Below are positions 42,575-52,384 of a DNA stretch of 64,000 bases, one piece after another. A program made the position numbers and the translations under genes. The notes below the pieces were generated by a model. It was given only the letters and a program-made list of their open reading frames with translations. It did no database searches and was not told the DNA's origin. The first letter of the stretch is position 1; each line of letters opens with the position of its first letter. This DNA is from CAVVNN01 sp963749605 (GTDB lineage Bacteria; Actinomycetota; Thermoleophilia; Solirubrobacterales; 70-9), in contig CAVVNN010000004.1 of the NCBI GenBank assembly GCA_963749605.1, forward strand, positions 620,001-684,000, given 5' to 3'.

Positions 42575-44747
42575 GTGACCCCCACCATCGCCTCCTATAT
42601 CGGCGGCTGCTTCGCTGTCATCGGCATCCTCGCGGCCGTCGGGCTCGGCGGCTACTGGCTGCGCCGTTGGATCGTGCCCGAATTCTCCGGCGCCCTGGCA
42701 CGGCTCGCCGACGCGACGATCGCGGTCGCCCTGCTGATCGTCTCGCTCGAGTCGCTCGGCACGCTCAGCATCCTGCGGCTGGGATGGATCGTCGTCGTCT
42801 GCATCGCGGTCGGGCTGGCGGCGGCGCTGGTCGGGTGGCGCAAGGCGCCGGCGGACGCCAGGGCGGTCGCCGCCCCGAAGGTGCAGACGATCGCGCTCTG
42901 GATCGCGCTCGGCGTCGCCTCCTTCACCGTCGCCGAGTGGACCTTCCCGGCCCAGCTCAGCCTCGACCAGGGGATGTTCGGCGGCGACACCACCTGGTAC
43001 CACATGCCCTTCGCGGCGCCGGATCGCGCAGGAACACTCCACCGTCCACCTGCTGTTCACCGATCCGCTGCGCCTCGTTGCCTGGTTCTACCCGCAGAGC
43101 TCGGAGCTGATCCACGCCACCGCCATCGTCCTCTTCAAGAGCGACTGGCTCTCGCCGCTGATCAACCTCGCCTGGCTGGCGATCGCCCTGCTCGCCGCCT
43201 GGTGCATCGGCCGCCCCTACAAGGTCGGGCCGGCGACCCTGGTCGCAGCCGCCCTGGTCCTCGACTCGGGGGTGATGATCGAAACCCAGCCGGGGGAGGG
43301 GCGCAACGACATCATGGGCCTCGCCTTCCTGATCGCCTTCGCGGCCTTCCTGATCAACGGCCACCAGCGGCGCGCGCCGGACGCGGGCGCGGTGCAGGAC
43401 GCGCCGGAGAGCGGCGCGGCGCTGCTCGACAAGGGCCCCCTGATCCTGGCCGGCATCGCGGGCGGCATCGCCGTCTCGGTCAAGCTCACCTTCCTGATCC
43501 CGGTGGTGGCGATCGCCGTCGGCGTGGTGCTCTTCAGCGGCAGGGGACGGCGCCTTACCACCGCCTGGGTGATGGCGCTCTCGATGTTCGTGGTCGGCGG
43601 CTACTGGTACGTGCGGGCGGCGATCAAGACCGGCGGCAACCCGATCCCGCAGATCGGGTTCGGGCCGCTGCACCTGCCGAGGCCCGACCAGATGCCGCTC
43701 GACCCGCGGCCGCGCTTCGCCGTCGCCCACTACCTGACGAACCCGACGATCTACCGCGAGTGGTTCTTCCCGCAGCTCGACAACGCGCTTGGCCCGCTCT
43801 GGCCGTTGATCCTGATCGTCGCCGTCGCCGCCGCGGTGTTCATCGCCCTTCGTTCTCGCAACGTGATCCTGCGGGTGCTCTCCGTAGCCGCCCTCCTGAC
43901 CGCGGCCGTCTACATCTTCACGCCGCTCACCGCCGCGGGCCAGGAGGGCTCGCCGACCGGGTTCTTCACCAACACGCGGTACCTGATGCCGGGCCTTGTC
44001 CTGGCGCTGGTGATGCTGCCGATCGCGCGGCCGCTGCGCGCACCCGACAGGCGGGCGTGGCAGACGCTGCTCTTCCTCACCGCGGTCTACGCGATCACGG
44101 TGCTGACGACGCCGCGCTGGTACCCGGGCTATATCGCCGGCACGGTGTTCCTGACGCTGGCCCTGGTCTGGGCGCCGGCGGCGCTCGGGCTGCTGCGGGG
44201 GCGCAGGCGGGTTAGCCGCGGCGTCGTCGCGGCGGCGGCCGCGACGGTCATGCTGCTCGCCGTTGTGCTGGGCCGGGCGCAGGAGGTCCAGTACGTCGAC
44301 CACCACTACACCCGCACGACGCTGTTCCTCCAGGAAGGCGGCCCGCAGAAAGCCTACGCATTCGCCCGTCGCCAGCACGACAAGCGGATTGGGATCGCCG
44401 GCTCCAGCGAGATCATCTTCGGCCAGTACGGCTTCTACGGCGCCGACCCCACCAACCACGTCCAGTACATCGGCGTCCCCGGGCCAAACGGCAGCTACCG
44501 CCTGGCGACCAGCTGTCGCCAGTTCCGCCGCCGGGTCAACGCCGGCGACTACGACTACCTCGTCGTCAGCCAGTACACGATGGACGCGCCCGGCCCCTAC
44601 CGGTTCCCGGTCTACGCCTGGCTGAAAACCGATCCCGAGCTGAAGCAGATCGTCGCCGAGACCGAAATCGCACCCGAGCCCGACTACGTCTTCAAGGTCA
44701 ACGGCAAGCTCGATCCGGCAGGCTGCGCCGAATTGGGCAAGAGCTGA
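42575..44747 (+). CDS. GT-C-like polytopic membrane glycosyltransferase, interrupted by one frameshift
   Basis: About 724 residues if repaired. The N-terminal frame from 42575 has four TM helices and the luminal-loop motif GGDTTWYHMPFAA, then shifts at about 43019, where TTCGCGGCGCCGGATC carries one extra C. The correct continuation, RIAQEHSTVHLLFTDPLRLV, runs to 44747 through about ten more TM helices and a soluble tail. Architecture and the Asp-containing first loop fit family-39-like GT-C enzymes that use polyprenyl-phosphate sugars; acceptor unknown. Both parts are well conserved, so a sequencing error is likely. Confidence 0.75.
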
Positions 44748-44768
44748 CGGGGTGCGGCAGGTTGCCGC

Positions 44769-45569
44769 TCAGACCGGCGCCAGCGCGTGGTCGCGCACCA
44801 GCGCTGCGGCGCGCTGCGGCTGCTCCCACCAGAACATGTGGCCGACGTCGTCGAGGATCTCCAGCGGTGCGGGGATCAGGGCGGCGATCATGCGGCCATT
44901 GGCGACGCCCAGCACTCTGTCCTCGGTTCCGTGGATGACCAACGTGGGGGGCTCGAGCCGATGGAGGCGGGCGCTGGTGTCGTGCGCGGCGATCGCCTGC
45001 ACCTGGAACCCGATCGTCTCGCGCGGCGCCGGCAGCGCTTCGGCCATCTCGGCGAACTCCGCGTAGCGGCTCTCGTCCTCGCGAAAGGCGGGGGAGAGGT
45101 TCAGCTCCCACATCGCCCGGAACACCCGCTGGCGGTCGCCCGAGGCCATCGCCTCGACCAGGCCCCGGAAGTCGGCCGGGTCCATCAGCTGGGATCCCGG
45201 CCCCCCGCAATAGGTGCAGCCGAGGGTCAGCGAACGCAGGCGGCCGGGGTGGGCGAGCGCCAGCTCCTGGGCGATCATTCCGCCCATCGAGATGCCGACG
45301 GCGTGGGCGCTCTCGATCTCCAGGGCGTCGAGCACTCCCAGCGCATCGGCCGCCATCTCGGCGATCGTGAACGGCTCGGTGACGGGGGCCGAGAGCCCGA
45401 TGCCGCGGTTGTCGAAGGCGATGCAGTCGAAGCTCCGCTCCAGCTGCGAGGAGAACGGCCGCCCCCATGCCAGGTGGGTTGCGCTCATCCCCTGGATCAG
45501 CAGCATCGGCTCGCCCTCGCCCGCGCGCACGTAGTGCAGCTCCGTCCCCGCGACCTCGACGCTCGGCAT
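44769..45569 (-). CDS. alpha/beta hydrolase
   Basis: 266 residues with a complete triad: Ser in VGISMGGMIA, Asp in HGTEDRVLG and His in DVGHMFWWEQP. The DNRGIGLSAP loop and GMSATHLAW oxyanion region are standard. It resembles 3-oxoadipate enol-lactonase-like or general esterases; the substrate is not defined. It is a single gene, convergent with the glycosyltransferase and upstream of tRNA-Arg on the other strand. Confidence 0.9.
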   Translation of the reverse strand: MPSVEVAGTELHYVRAGEGEPMLLIQGMSATHLAWGRPFSSQLERSFDCIAFDNRGIGLSAPVTEPFTIAEMAADALGVLDALEIESAHAVGISMGGMIAQELALAHPGRLRSLTLGCTYCGGPGSQLMDPADFRGLVEAMASGDRQRVFRAMWELNLSPAFREDESRYAEFAEMAEALPAPRETIGFQVQAIAAHDTSARLHRLEPPTLVIHGTEDRVLGVANGRMIAALIPAPLEILDDVGHMFWWEQPQRAAALVRDHALAPV

Positions 45570-45622
45570 CGAGCGCGATGGTAAGCGATTCGGCTTGCCA
45601 GGGCCGTAATCTAGGCAACGCT

Positions 45623-45695
45623 GCCCCCGTAGCTCAGTGGACAGAGCGACGGCCTTCTAAGCCGTGGGTCGCTGGTTCGAATCCAGCCGGGGGTG
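45623..45695 (+). tRNA. tRNA-Arg (UCU)
   Basis: Acceptor GCCCCCG/CGGGGGT, anticodon stem ACGGC/GCCGT around CTTCTAA (anticodon TCT), T arm GCTGGTTCGAATCCAGC. CCA is not encoded. Confidence 0.94.
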
Positions 45696-45720
45696 TCGGC
45701 TCTGATTAGAGTTTCGGGTT

Positions 45721-46569
45721 GTGGCGGAACTGATCTTCTACGCGATCCCGGCCTTTGTCCTGCTGCTCGCGGTCGAGCTGTGGTCGTTCCGACTCGCCGC
45801 CGACGAGGACCTGGTCGGCTATGAGGCCCGCGACACGCGCACCAGCCTGACGATGGGCGGGGGGAACGTCGCGATCAACGCCGTTTGGAAGCTCGCCGTG
45901 GTCGTCGTCTACGCCGGCCTCTACGAGCTGAGCCCGCTGCGGATGCCGGCCGACGAGTGGTGGACCTACGCCATCCTCTTCTTCGCCGACGATTTCGCCT
46001 ACTACTGGTTCCACCGCATCCATCACGAGGTGCGGGTCTTCTGGGCCAGCCACGTCGTCCACCACTCCTCCCAGCACTACAACCTCTCGACCGCGCTGCG
46101 GCAGACCTGGACGCCGATGACCTCGCTGCCGTTCTGGGCCGTACTGGCGCTGCTCGGGTTCCAGCCCTGGATGATCCTCACCCAGCAGGCGATCAGCCTG
46201 ATCTACCAGTTCTGGATCCACACCGAGCGGATCGGGCGGTTGCCGGCGCCGGTCGAGCTCGTCTTCAACACGCCCTCCCACCACCGCGTGCACCATGGCT
46301 CCAACGAGCTCTACCTCGACCGCAACTACGGCGGCATCCTGATCGTCTGGGACAGGATGTTCGGCACCTTTCAGGGCGAGACCGAGCGCGTCCGCTACGG
46401 GCTGACCCAGAACCTGCGGACCTTCAGGCCCACCCGCGTCGCCTTCCACGAGTTCGCCGCGATCGCGCGCGACGTGCACCGCGCCGCCAACTGGCGCCAT
46501 CGCCTTGGCTACGTCTTCCGCTCGCCCGGCTGGTCGCCGGACGGCAGCGGCGGCGGCACGCGGGGCTGA
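45721..46569 (+). CDS. sterol desaturase/fatty acid hydroxylase-family membrane protein
   Basis: 282 residues from GTG. The three di-iron histidine clusters are present: WFHRIHHE, SHVVHHSSQHYN and SHHRVHHGSN, with a further ELYLDRNYGGILIVWDRMFG block typical of the family. About four TM helices. It should hydroxylate or desaturate a lipid (fatty acid, sterol or carotenoid) using O2. The USP-like gene follows after 12 bp. Confidence 0.92.
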   Translation: MAELIFYAIPAFVLLLAVELWSFRLAADEDLVGYEARDTRTSLTMGGGNVAINAVWKLAVVVVYAGLYELSPLRMPADEWWTYAILFFADDFAYYWFHRIHHEVRVFWASHVVHHSSQHYNLSTALRQTWTPMTSLPFWAVLALLGFQPWMILTQQAISLIYQFWIHTERIGRLPAPVELVFNTPSHHRVHHGSNELYLDRNYGGILIVWDRMFGTFQGETERVRYGLTQNLRTFRPTRVAFHEFAAIARDVHRAANWRHRLGYVFRSPGWSPDGSGGGTRG

Positions 46570-46581
46570 CGGGCCGGGTCG

Positions 46582-47184
46582 ATGGCCCCCTGGAAGCTGC
46601 CGCTGATCGTCGCGGCGATCGTGGTGCCGATCGCTCTCGCCTTCGCGCTCGGCGGACCGGGCGTCGGGGTTGCGATCGGGGCGCTTGCCGGGGTTGCGAT
46701 CGTCGTCGTGGCGGTGCGTCAACGCCCGCGCGGGCCGATCGCCTCGGCGCCGGCGGACGACGCTCGCCGCCACGTCCTGTTTGTCGCCACCTGCCCGGCT
46801 GAGGACCCGACTGCGGTTCGAGAAATCGTCGCCGCGGCGGGCATCGAAGGCTCGGGGGACGAGCCCGAGGTACTCGTCCTGGCGCCGGCGCGGATCTCCT
46901 TCCTCGACCGCTGGGCCTCGGACGTCGAGACCGCCCGCCACCGGGCCCAGCAGAGCCTGGTCGCGACCGTCGCTGCGCTGGCCAAGGCGGGCATAGCCGC
47001 CGAGGCGCGGGTCGGGGACGAGGACGTCGTGCAGGCGGTCGAGGACGAGCTCCAGAGCTTCCCGGCGACAGAGGTGGTCCTGGTCAGCGAGGCCGCGGAC
47101 GAGGACGTTGCGGGAAAGGCGGCGACCGAGTTGGAGGCCCGGCTCCAGGCAGAGTTCCGCCACGTGGTGCTGGGCGGCGCGTAG
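46582..47184 (+). CDS. membrane-anchored universal-stress-protein-like protein
   Basis: 200 residues. Two N-terminal TM helices (about 5-24 and 28-46) are followed by a Rossmann-like domain (HVLFVATCPA, EVLVLAPARIS, ELQSFPATEVVLVSEAAD) whose strand order resembles UspA. The ATP-binding G-x2-G-x9-G(S/T) motif is not clear. Probably co-transcribed with the desaturase-like gene. Confidence 0.7.
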   Translation: MAPWKLPLIVAAIVVPIALAFALGGPGVGVAIGALAGVAIVVVAVRQRPRGPIASAPADDARRHVLFVATCPAEDPTAVREIVAAAGIEGSGDEPEVLVLAPARISFLDRWASDVETARHRAQQSLVATVAALAKAGIAAEARVGDEDVVQAVEDELQSFPATEVVLVSEAADEDVAGKAATELEARLQAEFRHVVLGGA

Positions 47185-47216
47185 GCCGCCCCTCGCCGGG
47201 CGAGTGCGCCTGTCGC

Positions 47217-48239
47217 TCAGCAGAGGTGCGTATTCGCCGTGCTTCTCACGACCTCGAAGGCCTTGCCTGGAATCAGCTTCAGCTGATCGAGGTTGCGGTC
47301 GTCCCAGCGGCGGTCGCTGCTGCCGCCGAAGAACCAGTTGGAGCCGTTGTCGGCGACGATCAGGCCGAAGCGCTTCAGCGCTTCGGCGATAACCCGGGCG
47401 CCGCCGCTGAATCCGCCGAGGCTATAGCCGGCTCTCAACCGCAGGCGCAGCCCCATCGGCGGCGCGTTTGGGTTGGAGGTGTCGCCGGCGCAGTGCGAGG
47501 CGGGGTGAATCCAGGCGTTGCGGGTGCTGTCGAAGGTGACGCGGATCGCGTGGTCGACGTGACCCGCCGCGACCTCGTCGTAGCGAATCAACCCGGGGAA
47601 GATCGGCAGCCCGGCGGCGTCGGCCGAGGTCCAGGAGTCGGGGCGCAGCGCGGCGGAGCGGAGGTTCCAGCGGGCGCCTGCGTCGGCGTTCCAGTGTGGG
47701 CTCCCCTGGCGCTTGAAGAAGGCGCGGCCGAGCTCGTAGAGCGTGCAGCTCGAGCGGTCGACGACGAGCACGTGGCGGTCGCCGTCGCTGCGCTGGCCCC
47801 CCTCGACGGGCGCACCCGGTGGGATCGGGAACGGTCCGCGGTCGCTCTCGCTGCCGTAGGCGGTGTAGTGGATCGGCAGCTTGCGCTGGCCGGAGCCGAC
47901 GACTGCGTAGGGGAAACCGTAGGCGCGCGGCGAGCCGAAGTCGGGGTGCAGGCGGTCGCCGCCGTGGGCGTCGATGTAGGAGATGTAGGCGGAGGAGCGA
48001 GGGTCGACCGGCGCCTTGGAGATGTCCTGGTTCCAGGCGGACTCGGTGGGGAGGGACGGTGCGTCGGCGGGGGCGCCGGGCGGTGGGGGCGGGAAGACGG
48101 GGCACGCGCCGAGGTCGGGGTACGGGCCGACGGCACCGGCCGAAGTGACCGCGACTGTCGCCAGAACGCCCAGCGCAAGCGCAACCATCGCCCGGCCAAG
48201 CCACCGCTGCGTACCTTTGCCCCACTGGGCTGGGGTCAA
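47217..48239 (-). CDS. secreted protein of unknown function
   Basis: 340 residues from a TTG at 48239; an internal Met at 48188 is the alternative. The signal peptide is WLGRAMVALALGVLATVAV then SAGA. The mature part begins with a Pro-rich stretch (FPPPPPGAPADAPSLP), then repeated aromatic/Asp motifs (SAWNQDISKAPVD, HYTAYGSESDRGPFPIP, HCAGDTSNPNAPPMGLRLRL, VADNGSNWFFGGSSDRRWDD). Conserved blocks suggest a folded enzyme or binding domain, but I cannot name it. Confidence 0.75.
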   Translation of the reverse strand: MTPAQWGKGTQRWLGRAMVALALGVLATVAVTSAGAVGPYPDLGACPVFPPPPPGAPADAPSLPTESAWNQDISKAPVDPRSSAYISYIDAHGGDRLHPDFGSPRAYGFPYAVVGSGQRKLPIHYTAYGSESDRGPFPIPPGAPVEGGQRSDGDRHVLVVDRSSCTLYELGRAFFKRQGSPHWNADAGARWNLRSAALRPDSWTSADAAGLPIFPGLIRYDEVAAGHVDHAIRVTFDSTRNAWIHPASHCAGDTSNPNAPPMGLRLRLRAGYSLGGFSGGARVIAEALKRFGLIVADNGSNWFFGGSSDRRWDDRNLDQLKLIPGKAFEVVRSTANTHLC

Positions 48240-48405
48240 AGTCCGCTACGCCTCGTGGTCGGTCGGAAGATCGTCGCCGGGCGAAGCCCCGGCCGGAGGA
48301 TGGAAATCGAGCGCGGTCTTGGCACTCCGCCACCGTAGCGCGATCAGCCTCCAACCCGAGCTGGGCGGGAGCCCTCCCCGCAGTCACGCTAGATTGAGGG
48401 AGCGC

Positions 48406-48479
48406 GGTGGGCGTAGCTCAGTTGGTAGAGCTCCTGGTTGTGGTCCAGGCGGTCGCCGGTTCGAATCCGGTCGTCCACC
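48406..48479 (+). tRNA. tRNA-His (GUG)
   Basis: G-1 paired with C73, acceptor GTGGGCG/CGTCCAC, anticodon stem CCTGG/CCAGG around TTGTGGT (anticodon GTG), T arm GCCGGTTCGAATCCGGT. The extra 5' G is the histidine identity mark. Confidence 0.93.
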
Positions 48480-48524
48480 TCTCAGCTCGATTTTCATCTC
48501 GATGTGATGAATGATTGGCGCTAG

Positions 48525-50207
48525 ATGACTCCAGCCGACCAGGCGCAGGACCGCGCTCGCGAGGATCGCTTCAGGCGGTTGATCGACGTGGGCAGCACGC
48601 TGCTTTCCGAGTTGGATCTCGAGGCCGTTCTGCGCTCGGTGGTCGAGGCGGCGCGAGAGCTGACCTCGGCTGAGTACGCCGCGCTGGGAGTGTTGGATCC
48701 CGACCGCAAGGAGCTCGAGCGTTTCATCTACCTGGGGATCGACGACGGGACGAAACGCGCGATCGGCAACCTGCCTCGTGGGCGTGGAGTCCTTGGCGAG
48801 CTGATCCGCGAGCCGACGCCGCTGCGCCTGCGCGACGTAAACGAGCATCCCCACGCCTACGGATTGCCGCCGGGCCATCCGCCGATGCAATCGTTCCTCG
48901 GCGTCCCGATCACGGTTCGGGGCGAGACGTACGGCAACCTCTACATGACCGAGAAGCAAGACGCAGAGGAGTTCGACGAGGACGACGAAGAGGCGGCGCT
49001 GACGCTGGCGATCTGGGCCGGCATCGCAATCGAGAACGCCCGTCTCTACACCAGCTTGAGCGAGCGCGAGGCGGAGATGCAGCAGGCGCTGCGCCGGGCC
49101 GAGACCTCGGTCGATATAGCTCGCACTGTTGGGGGCGAGACCGACGTCGACCGTGTCCTCGACCTGATCGTCAAGCGCGCCCGGGCCCTCGTGGACGCTC
49201 GGGCGCTGCTCGTCCTGCTGGTCCGCGGAGACCACCTGTTCGTCGCAGCTCGCGCCGGTGAGGCCAGCGGCGAGATCGCCGAGTTGACGGTCCCGCTCAA
49301 GGATTCGGTCTATGGCGAAACGATGCGAGAGCGTGTATCGCGGCGGCTCGAGGGGGAGGAGAGCAAGGGCGAGTTTTCATTGCGTGAGCAGCTCGAGGCG
49401 GAATCGGCCCTGGTCGTCCCCCTGGTCTTCCGTGGCTACGCCGTCGGCACCCTGGTGGCCTTCGACCGTGAAGCCGGGGGCTCCGGCTTCGACCAGGAGG
49501 ACGTCCGGCTGCTGCAGGCTTTCGCGGCCAGCGCCGCTACAGCTGTGGCGACGGCGCAGACCGTCGAGTCGGAGCGTCTGCAGCAGCAGGTCGAGGTCGG
49601 CGAGCGCGAGCGGCATCGCTGGGCGCAGGAGCTTCACGACGACGCCCTGCAGGGCCTGGCGGCGATTCGAATCTCCCTCGCGATGGCGCTTCAGAGCGAC
49701 GCGGCCGGCCGGATGCAGGGCATCGAGAGGGTGGCGGAGGAGACGGTCGAGCGCCTCGGGGATCAGATCAACGAGCTGAACCGTCTGATCAACGACCTGA
49801 GGCCAGCGCCGCTGGAGCGTCTGGGCCTGGCCGGGGCTTTGGAGGTCCTTGTCGAGGAGAGCTCTGCGCGCGGCGGCCTCGAGATCGAGACCGAGATCGA
49901 GATCGAGCACGACGTCACCGGCGAGGAGGAGCGCGTCGTCTATCGCCTCGTGCAGGAGGCCCTCAACAACGTGGTAAAGCATGCGTCCGCCACGCGGGTG
50001 AGCTTGATTGCGCGCTTGGCGGACCACCAGGTGCGAATTGCCGTCGAGGACGACGGCAACGGGTTCGATGCAAGCTCGGTGGCGACCGGACGCGGCCTGA
50101 TCGGGATGCGCGAGCGGATCGAATTGCTGGGCGGCGATATAGAGGTCAGCTCCGAGCCGACGAGAGGCACCCGGATCACAGCTCGCGTCCCGCTCCGGCC
50201 GAGCTGA
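48525..50207 (+). CDS. GAF-GAF sensor histidine kinase (DevS/DosS-like), second copy
   Basis: 560 residues, same plan as the kinase at 6113: GAF 1 (about 33-178) with GHPPMQSF (His118), GAF 2 (about 207-345), HisKA_3 with phospho-acceptor His371 in ELHDDALQGL, and HATPase (EALNNVVKHA, DDGNGF, GRGLIGMRERI). It is soluble. The His in GHPPM is where I recall DosS/DosT binding heme, so oxygen or redox sensing is possible. It converges on a response regulator 5 bp downstream, mirroring the first module. Confidence 0.93.
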   Translation: MTPADQAQDRAREDRFRRLIDVGSTLLSELDLEAVLRSVVEAARELTSAEYAALGVLDPDRKELERFIYLGIDDGTKRAIGNLPRGRGVLGELIREPTPLRLRDVNEHPHAYGLPPGHPPMQSFLGVPITVRGETYGNLYMTEKQDAEEFDEDDEEAALTLAIWAGIAIENARLYTSLSEREAEMQQALRRAETSVDIARTVGGETDVDRVLDLIVKRARALVDARALLVLLVRGDHLFVAARAGEASGEIAELTVPLKDSVYGETMRERVSRRLEGEESKGEFSLREQLEAESALVVPLVFRGYAVGTLVAFDREAGGSGFDQEDVRLLQAFAASAATAVATAQTVESERLQQQVEVGERERHRWAQELHDDALQGLAAIRISLAMALQSDAAGRMQGIERVAEETVERLGDQINELNRLINDLRPAPLERLGLAGALEVLVEESSARGGLEIETEIEIEHDVTGEEERVVYRLVQEALNNVVKHASATRVSLIARLADHQVRIAVEDDGNGFDASSVATGRGLIGMRERIELLGGDIEVSSEPTRGTRITARVPLRPS

Positions 50208-50212
50208 TGCCG

Positions 50213-50866
50213 TCAGCCCTCAGATGCGCTCTCGACGTCGATCACGCCGTTGGCGATGGCGAGGCGGACCAGGTCTGGACGCGATTCGACGCCGAGCTTC
50301 TCCATCAGCTTGGCGCGGTTGACCTCGATCGCCCGCACACTGAGGAAGAGGCGCTCGCCGATCTCGCGATTGGTGTGGCCGAGAGCCAGCAGCCGCAGCA
50401 GCTCGCGCTCGCGCTCGCTCAGCGCTTCGAGCGGATCCGCCTCGAGTTTGGCCAGCTCTCCTCCCAGCTCGGGGTCGATATATGAGCCGCCCCCGGCTGC
50501 GACCCTGATCGCCTCGGTGAGCTTGCGCTCGGCCGCCTGCTTGAGGACGTAACCGGCGGCGCCGGCGCGAAGCAGGTCACGGGCCTTGCGCGGGTTGCTC
50601 TGCATGGTCAAGACGACGACCGCGGTGCCAGGGACATTCTCCCGAAGGTCTCGTATGTCGCGGGTGGGCTCGGCGCCGGGCATCTGCAGGTCGAGCACCA
50701 GGACATCGGGGCGGCGGTCCTTTGCCAACCTGATCGCGGCGCTCGCATCCGCGGCCTCCCCGATCACCCGAAGGTCCGCCTCGCTCTCGAGCATGTTCCG
50801 CAGCCCGGCGCGGATCACGTTGTGATCGTCCGCCAGGACGATGCTTATCTGCTGAGCACCCTCCAT
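50213..50866 (-). CDS. NarL/FixJ-family response regulator
   Basis: 217 residues. Receiver with VLADDHNVIRAGL, phospho-acceptor Asp in VLDLQMPG, VVLTMQ and YVLKQ; LuxR helix-turn-helix with LALGHTNREIGERLFLSVRA. It is the positional and sequence counterpart of the regulator at 7810: tail-to-tail with the kinase and divergent from the next gene. The recognition helix ends VNRAKLMEKL, differing from the THRTxxQxKL of the other three regulators, which implies different DNA targets. Confidence 0.93.
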   Translation of the reverse strand: MEGAQQISIVLADDHNVIRAGLRNMLESEADLRVIGEAADASAAIRLAKDRRPDVLVLDLQMPGAEPTRDIRDLRENVPGTAVVVLTMQSNPRKARDLLRAGAAGYVLKQAAERKLTEAIRVAAGGGSYIDPELGGELAKLEADPLEALSERERELLRLLALGHTNREIGERLFLSVRAIEVNRAKLMEKLGVESRPDLVRLAIANGVIDVESASEG

Positions 50867-50978
50867 CTCCTAGCCTCGGGCATCAGTCTGCCAGGCGCTC
50901 ACCCGGGTGCGATGCCGCACCGTGAAGTGTGGGTTAGGACCGATGGAGGGCGAGGGGAGATTCGCGAACCTGTCGAGT

Positions 50979-51755
50979 ATGCGAATCCTGGTCGCACTGG
51001 GTGGCAACGCCCTCCTCCGAGGCGAGCAGGCTGAGCCCGAGGTCCAGCAGCGCAGGGTGGGGACGGCGGCCGGGGCGCTCGCCGCGATCGCGGCCGGGCA
51101 GGAGGTCGTCTTCGCCCTCGACAACGGCCCTCGGGCTGGGTTACTCGGCCACATGCTCGAGTTGGCGCTGCGCAACTCCCTTCCCGATCGCGACGTGATC
51201 GCCGTCCTCCCCGAGGTGGTCGTCAGCGCCGACGACCTCGCTGTCCTCGGTCCCCTCGAGCCCCACGCGATCGCCGATCTGCGCAGCCTGCGGGTGCTGG
51301 TCGACGCCGGCACGCTGGTTATCTGCGCCGGCGGGTTTCCCGTCGCGATCGACGCAGCCGGCGCCATGCGCGGTGTCGAGGCGGAGGTCGACAGGGACCT
51401 CACCGCTGCTCTCCTGGCTCGCCGGCTCGACGCCGACCTGCTGGTCATGCTCACCGACGTCGATGGAGTGCACCTCAACTGGGGTGCCGACGGGGATGGG
51501 CCCTTGCGCTCCGCCAGTCCGGCCGAGCTTCGGCAGGAGAGCTTTGCGGCCCGTTCGATCGGGCCCAAGGTCGAGGCCGCGTGTCGCTTCGTCGAAGCGA
51601 CCGGTCGCCGCGCGGCGATCGGGGCGCTCGACGATGCAGTCCAGGTCGCTCGCGGCCGGGCTGGAACGCAGGTCGTGCCCCCCCAGAGCAATGGCGCCGC
51701 CCCGACGGCGCCGCGTTACGCTGGCTCGGAATGGCGCATCCTCAATCGGACGTAG
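50979..51755 (+). CDS. carbamate kinase-like amino acid kinase, short
   Basis: 258 residues from MRILVALGGNALLRG, the carbamate kinase phosphate-binding start. ALDNGPRAGLLGHMLELALR corresponds to the GNGPQVG segment, CAGGFPVAID to the substrate loop, and EVDRDLTAALLARRLDADLL, MLTDVDGV and GPKVEAACRFVE to the ATP-binding end. It is about 50 residues shorter than typical enzymes, missing part of the middle subdomain. It would make ATP from carbamoyl phosphate. No arginine deiminase genes are nearby; instead it lies between two regulators and its 3' end overlaps the next one by 25 bp. Confidence 0.85.
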   Translation: MRILVALGGNALLRGEQAEPEVQQRRVGTAAGALAAIAAGQEVVFALDNGPRAGLLGHMLELALRNSLPDRDVIAVLPEVVVSADDLAVLGPLEPHAIADLRSLRVLVDAGTLVICAGGFPVAIDAAGAMRGVEAEVDRDLTAALLARRLDADLLVMLTDVDGVHLNWGADGDGPLRSASPAELRQESFAARSIGPKVEAACRFVEATGRRAAIGALDDAVQVARGRAGTQVVPPQSNGAAPTAPRYAGSEWRILNRT

Positions 51756-52384
51756 ACGAAGCGATCGCGATTGTCCTCGCCGACGATCATCAGGTCGTCC
51801 GCGGCGCTCTGAAGGCTCTGCTCGAAGGGCAGGCTGACTTCGACGTCGTGGGCGAGGCCTCCAGCATCGAGTCGACCAGGTCTGCGGTGCAGGCCTCAGG
51901 GCCCCGCGTCCTGGTCCTCGACGTCAACATGCCGGACGGCCTTGCCGTCGATGCGGTGGCGGGGTTGCGGCAGGACGCTCCCGGGACGGAGATCGTCCTC
52001 TTGACGATGGAGCGCGATCCCACTCTCGCCCGCCGGGCGATCGACGCCGGCGCCCGCGGTTACCTGTTCAAGGACGCCGCGCACCTGGAGCTGATCGAGG
52101 CCGTGCGTTGCGCCGCCGAGGGCCGCGAGTACCTGTCGCCCGCGGTGACGGTGGGCCTGAAGAGCAAACACGGCAAGGGCGAGCAGCCCGCGCTCTCCCC
52201 CCGGGAGACCGAGGTTCTGCGATTGATGGCGCTCGGGCACACCAATCGAGAGATCGCAGAGCAGCTCGCGCTGAGCGTGCGAACGGTCGAGACCCACCGC
52301 ACCCACGTACAGCAGAAGCTCGGTCTCGCCGGCCGTACGGAGTTGACTCGCTACGCCCTCGCCCACGGCCTGATCGACGTTTGA
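51731..52384 (+). CDS. NarL/FixJ-family response regulator
   Basis: 217 residues from MAHPQSDVDEAIAIVLADDH. Phospho-acceptor Asp in VLDVNMPDG; VLLTME and YLFKD complete the receiver. LuxR helix-turn-helix: MALGHTNREIAEQLALSVRT, ending THVQQKLGLAGRTELTRYAL, nearly the same as the regulator at 8571. Its start lies inside the carbamate kinase gene, so the two are co-transcribed. It completes the second kinase/two-regulator module. Confidence 0.92.
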   Translation: MAHPQSDVDEAIAIVLADDHQVVRGALKALLEGQADFDVVGEASSIESTRSAVQASGPRVLVLDVNMPDGLAVDAVAGLRQDAPGTEIVLLTMERDPTLARRAIDAGARGYLFKDAAHLELIEAVRCAAEGREYLSPAVTVGLKSKHGKGEQPALSPRETEVLRLMALGHTNREIAEQLALSVRTVETHRTHVQQKLGLAGRTELTRYALAHGLIDV

